A stretch of 15,215 nt of DNA, from contig CALAEB010000231.1 in NCBI GenBank assembly GCA_937890875.1, forward strand, positions 1 through 15,215, read 5' to 3'. The notes below the pieces were generated by a model. It made no database searches. It was not told the origin of the DNA and saw nothing but the letters and a program-made list of their open reading frames with translations. The position numbers and the translations under genes are program-made. Below are positions 14,316-15,215 of this stretch, piece by piece (positions within the stretch are counted from its first letter, which is position 1; every line of letters begins with the position of its first letter). Origin of the DNA: an uncultured Anaerolineaceae bacterium (GTDB lineage Bacteria; Chloroflexota; Anaerolineae; Anaerolineales; Anaerolineaceae).

Positions 14316-14439
14316 TATAATGGACTGGTGTTAAGATAGCAATTCGAAATGCGGTGGAAACCATGGAAGCCTGTTTCCTGCTGCGGTGTTTTTTCGTGAA
14401 ACGATAGCTCACAGCATAGCGGCGGAACAGGTTTTTTTT
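14316..14439 (+). ncRNA. Candidate ~110-nt small RNA with promoter box and terminator
   Basis: TATAAT at 14316-14321 (weak -35, TTCCTT) would start a transcript near 14328. A GGTGGAAACC mini-hairpin (GGT/ACC around GGAA) lies at 14353-14362. At 14370-14384, CCTGTTTCCTGCTGC pairs with GCGGCGGAACAGG (14419-14431) in 13 pairs with two bulged T's, and eight T's follow directly (14432-14439). A TCGT/ACGA hairpin with a GAA loop sits inside. The terminator is convincing by itself; it could also simply end the SDR transcript. No match to 6S, SRP or tmRNA hallmarks is recognised. CGGCGGA (14420-14426) can alternatively pair with TCCGCCG (14441-14447). Confidence 0.35.
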
Positions 14440-14481
14440 GTCCGCCGTTTCCGGATCTGTGGTTTTCGAAAAAGAAGCAGC

Positions 14482-14572
14482 AATTCGGAATTTGGGCGAA
14501 TCTTTCGAAACGAAGAGGGAAAACTTATTATTCTTTTGTTTTGCACAAAGCGCAAAAACAAAAGAATAATAA
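14482..14572 (+). repeat. Interspersed hairpin repeat, long-stem copy
   Basis: After AATTCGGAATTTGG and GAGGGAAAA, the arm at 14525-14544 (TTATTATTCTTTTG plus TTTTGC) pairs with 14552-14572 (GCAAAAAC plus AAAAGAATAATAA) over about 20 base pairs with one extra A, around a 7-base loop (ACAAAGC). The stem is much longer than needed for termination and there is no adjacent sense-strand T-run. The open frame of 97 codons covering it has no protein character. Confidence 0.8.
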
Positions 14573-14594
14573 AAAATCTTCTTCATATTTGGTT

Positions 14595-14673
14595 AAAGTG
14601 TCAAAAGTCAAATTGTCGAAGCGGGAACTGTTGTTCTGTTTTTGCTGGCTTCGCCCAACAAAAACAGAACAAC
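14595..14673 (+). repeat. Interspersed repeat core plus hairpin, partner of 765-801
   Basis: Bases 14595-14631 match the inverted copy at 765-801 at 36 of 37 positions. The core runs straight into a hairpin: GTTGTTCTGTTTTTG with TGG (14630-14648) pairs with CCA and CAAAAACAGAACAAC (14655-14673), one mismatch, loop CTTCGC. The core's AGTGTCAAAAG (14597-14607) reappears inverted as CTTTTGACACT at 14700-14710, so the whole hairpin is enclosed by an 11-bp inverted repeat. Confidence 0.85.
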
Positions 14674-14750
14674 AAATAACTCTTTTGGAAAATATTATCC
14701 TTTTGACACTCGAATCATATTTTCGAAATGGCGCAAAAGAAGAATTCTGT

Positions 14751-14779
14751 TTGACCGGAAGAAAACCGGGGAGTATAAT
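14751..14779 (+). promoter_or_regulatory. Sigma-70-type promoter of the GH57 gene
   Basis: TTGACC (14751-14756), 17 bases, TATAAT (14774-14779): 5/6 and 6/6 matches at ideal spacing. Transcription would start near 14786, giving a leader of about 36 bases before the GH57 ATG. It is the clearest housekeeping promoter in the window. Confidence 0.8.
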
Positions 14780-14821
14780 GCCGATTTCGGATTGCTGATA
14801 CTAAAAAAATAAGGTCAATTT

Positions 14822-15215
14822 ATGAAGAGACAAGCTTTTTGTGTTCATGGGCATTTTTATCAGCCGCCCCGTGAAAACCCGTTTACCGGCCAGATTCCGC
14901 AGGAAGCCGGCGCCGCACCGTTCAAAAATTGGAATGAGAAAATTCTGGATCAATGTTACCGCCCGAATGCAGTCGAAGGCAATTTTGGCCGCATCAGTTT
15001 TGATATCGGGCCGACGCTGGCTTCCTGGATGGAAAAGGAACATCCGGATGTGCTGGAGATGATTGTCCAGCAGGAACGGGCCGCTTATGCCGAGTTCGGA
15101 GTCGGAAATGGGATGGCCCAGGCGTATAATCACACGATTTTGCCGCTGGCAACCCGGGAGGACAAAGTGACCCAGGTGAAATGGGGAATTGCCGATTTTG
15201 TGCACCGCTTTGGCC
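14822..15215 (+). CDS. GH57 / DUF3536-type glycoside hydrolase, 5' part
   Basis: The first 131 codons are present; the gene continues past the window end. KRQAFCVHGHFYQPPRENPF near the N-terminus, RISFDIGPTLASWME and GNGMAQAYNHTILPLA are the opening blocks of the GH57 family, here of the form that carries a DUF3536 domain further on. GH57 enzymes act on alpha-1,4 or alpha-1,6 glucans by a retaining mechanism; the catalytic Glu and Asp lie beyond this fragment. No signal peptide precedes the first motif, so a cytoplasmic site is expected. AAGG at 14811-14814 is the probable ribosome-binding site. Its own strong promoter lies upstream, so it need not depend on the GH13/SDR genes. Confidence 0.88.
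   Translation, partial: MKRQAFCVHGHFYQPPRENPFTGQIPQEAGAAPFKNWNEKILDQCYRPNAVEGNFGRISFDIGPTLASWMEKEHPDVLEMIVQQERAAYAEFGVGNGMAQAYNHTILPLATREDKVTQVKWGIADFVHRFG

Noticed and set aside
14386..14679. 97-codon plus-strand frame in the gap before the GH57 gene
   Set aside because: It is composed of the terminator T-run and hairpin repeats; the peptide is low-complexity and unlike any family.
1..15215. CRISPR array, tRNA or rRNA genes
   Set aside because: No regularly spaced direct repeats and no tRNA T-arm or cloverleaf pattern were found; the repeats present are irregular and dispersed.

Overview
The window looks like chromosomal DNA of an anaerobic bacterium, most likely a Chloroflexota (Anaerolineae-type) lineage. 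This is an inference from gene content: a very long GH13 alpha-amylase-family protein close to a GH57/DUF3536 protein, an archaeal/SCPx-like thiolase, a sodium-pump decarboxylase OadG-OadB pair, and gaps rich in short interspersed repeats. No rRNA, tRNA, CRISPR array or complete insertion sequence was seen.

Layout. The left part (1-5.9 kb) is read from the minus strand. Reading leftwards from 5.9 kb it holds oadG-oadB (overlapping, with a leader that contains an intrinsic terminator), a bidirectional terminator, yraN-miaA (overlapping), a repeat-filled gap, a two-domain GT2 glycosyltransferase, a decayed REP-associated transposase with REP-type palindromes, and a 36-44 codon fragment that may be the broken start of a polysaccharide ABC exporter permease. 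The right part (6.3-15.2 kb) is read from the plus strand: a MerR/GyrI-type regulator, trmO behind a textbook MerR-spaced operator/promoter, a strong terminator, a thiolase with a roughly 200-nt structured leader, the 1172-aa GH13-type protein, an atypical SDR (NAD-dependent epimerase-like), a 600-bp non-coding stretch with a candidate small RNA and long hairpins, and the start of a GH57 gene that runs off the window.

Functional reading. The GH13 and GH57 proteins suggest cytoplasmic alpha-glucan handling, since neither shows a signal peptide. OadGB would pump sodium ions during decarboxylation, but its catalytic and biotin subunits are not here. MiaA and TrmO both modify the base at tRNA position 37 by family knowledge, though they sit in separate transcription units. 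The GT and the possible exporter fragment suggest the edge of a cell-surface polysaccharide locus that repeat-associated rearrangement has eroded.

Most unusual content. Almost every long gap carries members of one short repeat family. A 37-nt core occurs twice, inverted and 13.8 kb apart, with 36/37 identity. Related copies carry hairpins whose loop region and flanks are similar while the stem sequences differ and stay self-complementary. Other points of interest are the MerR operator in front of trmO, a 15/16 match to the cobalamin-riboswitch B12 box antisense to the thiolase leader, an attenuator-like leader before oadGB, and a promoter-to-terminator unit of about 110 nt at 14.3-14.44 kb.
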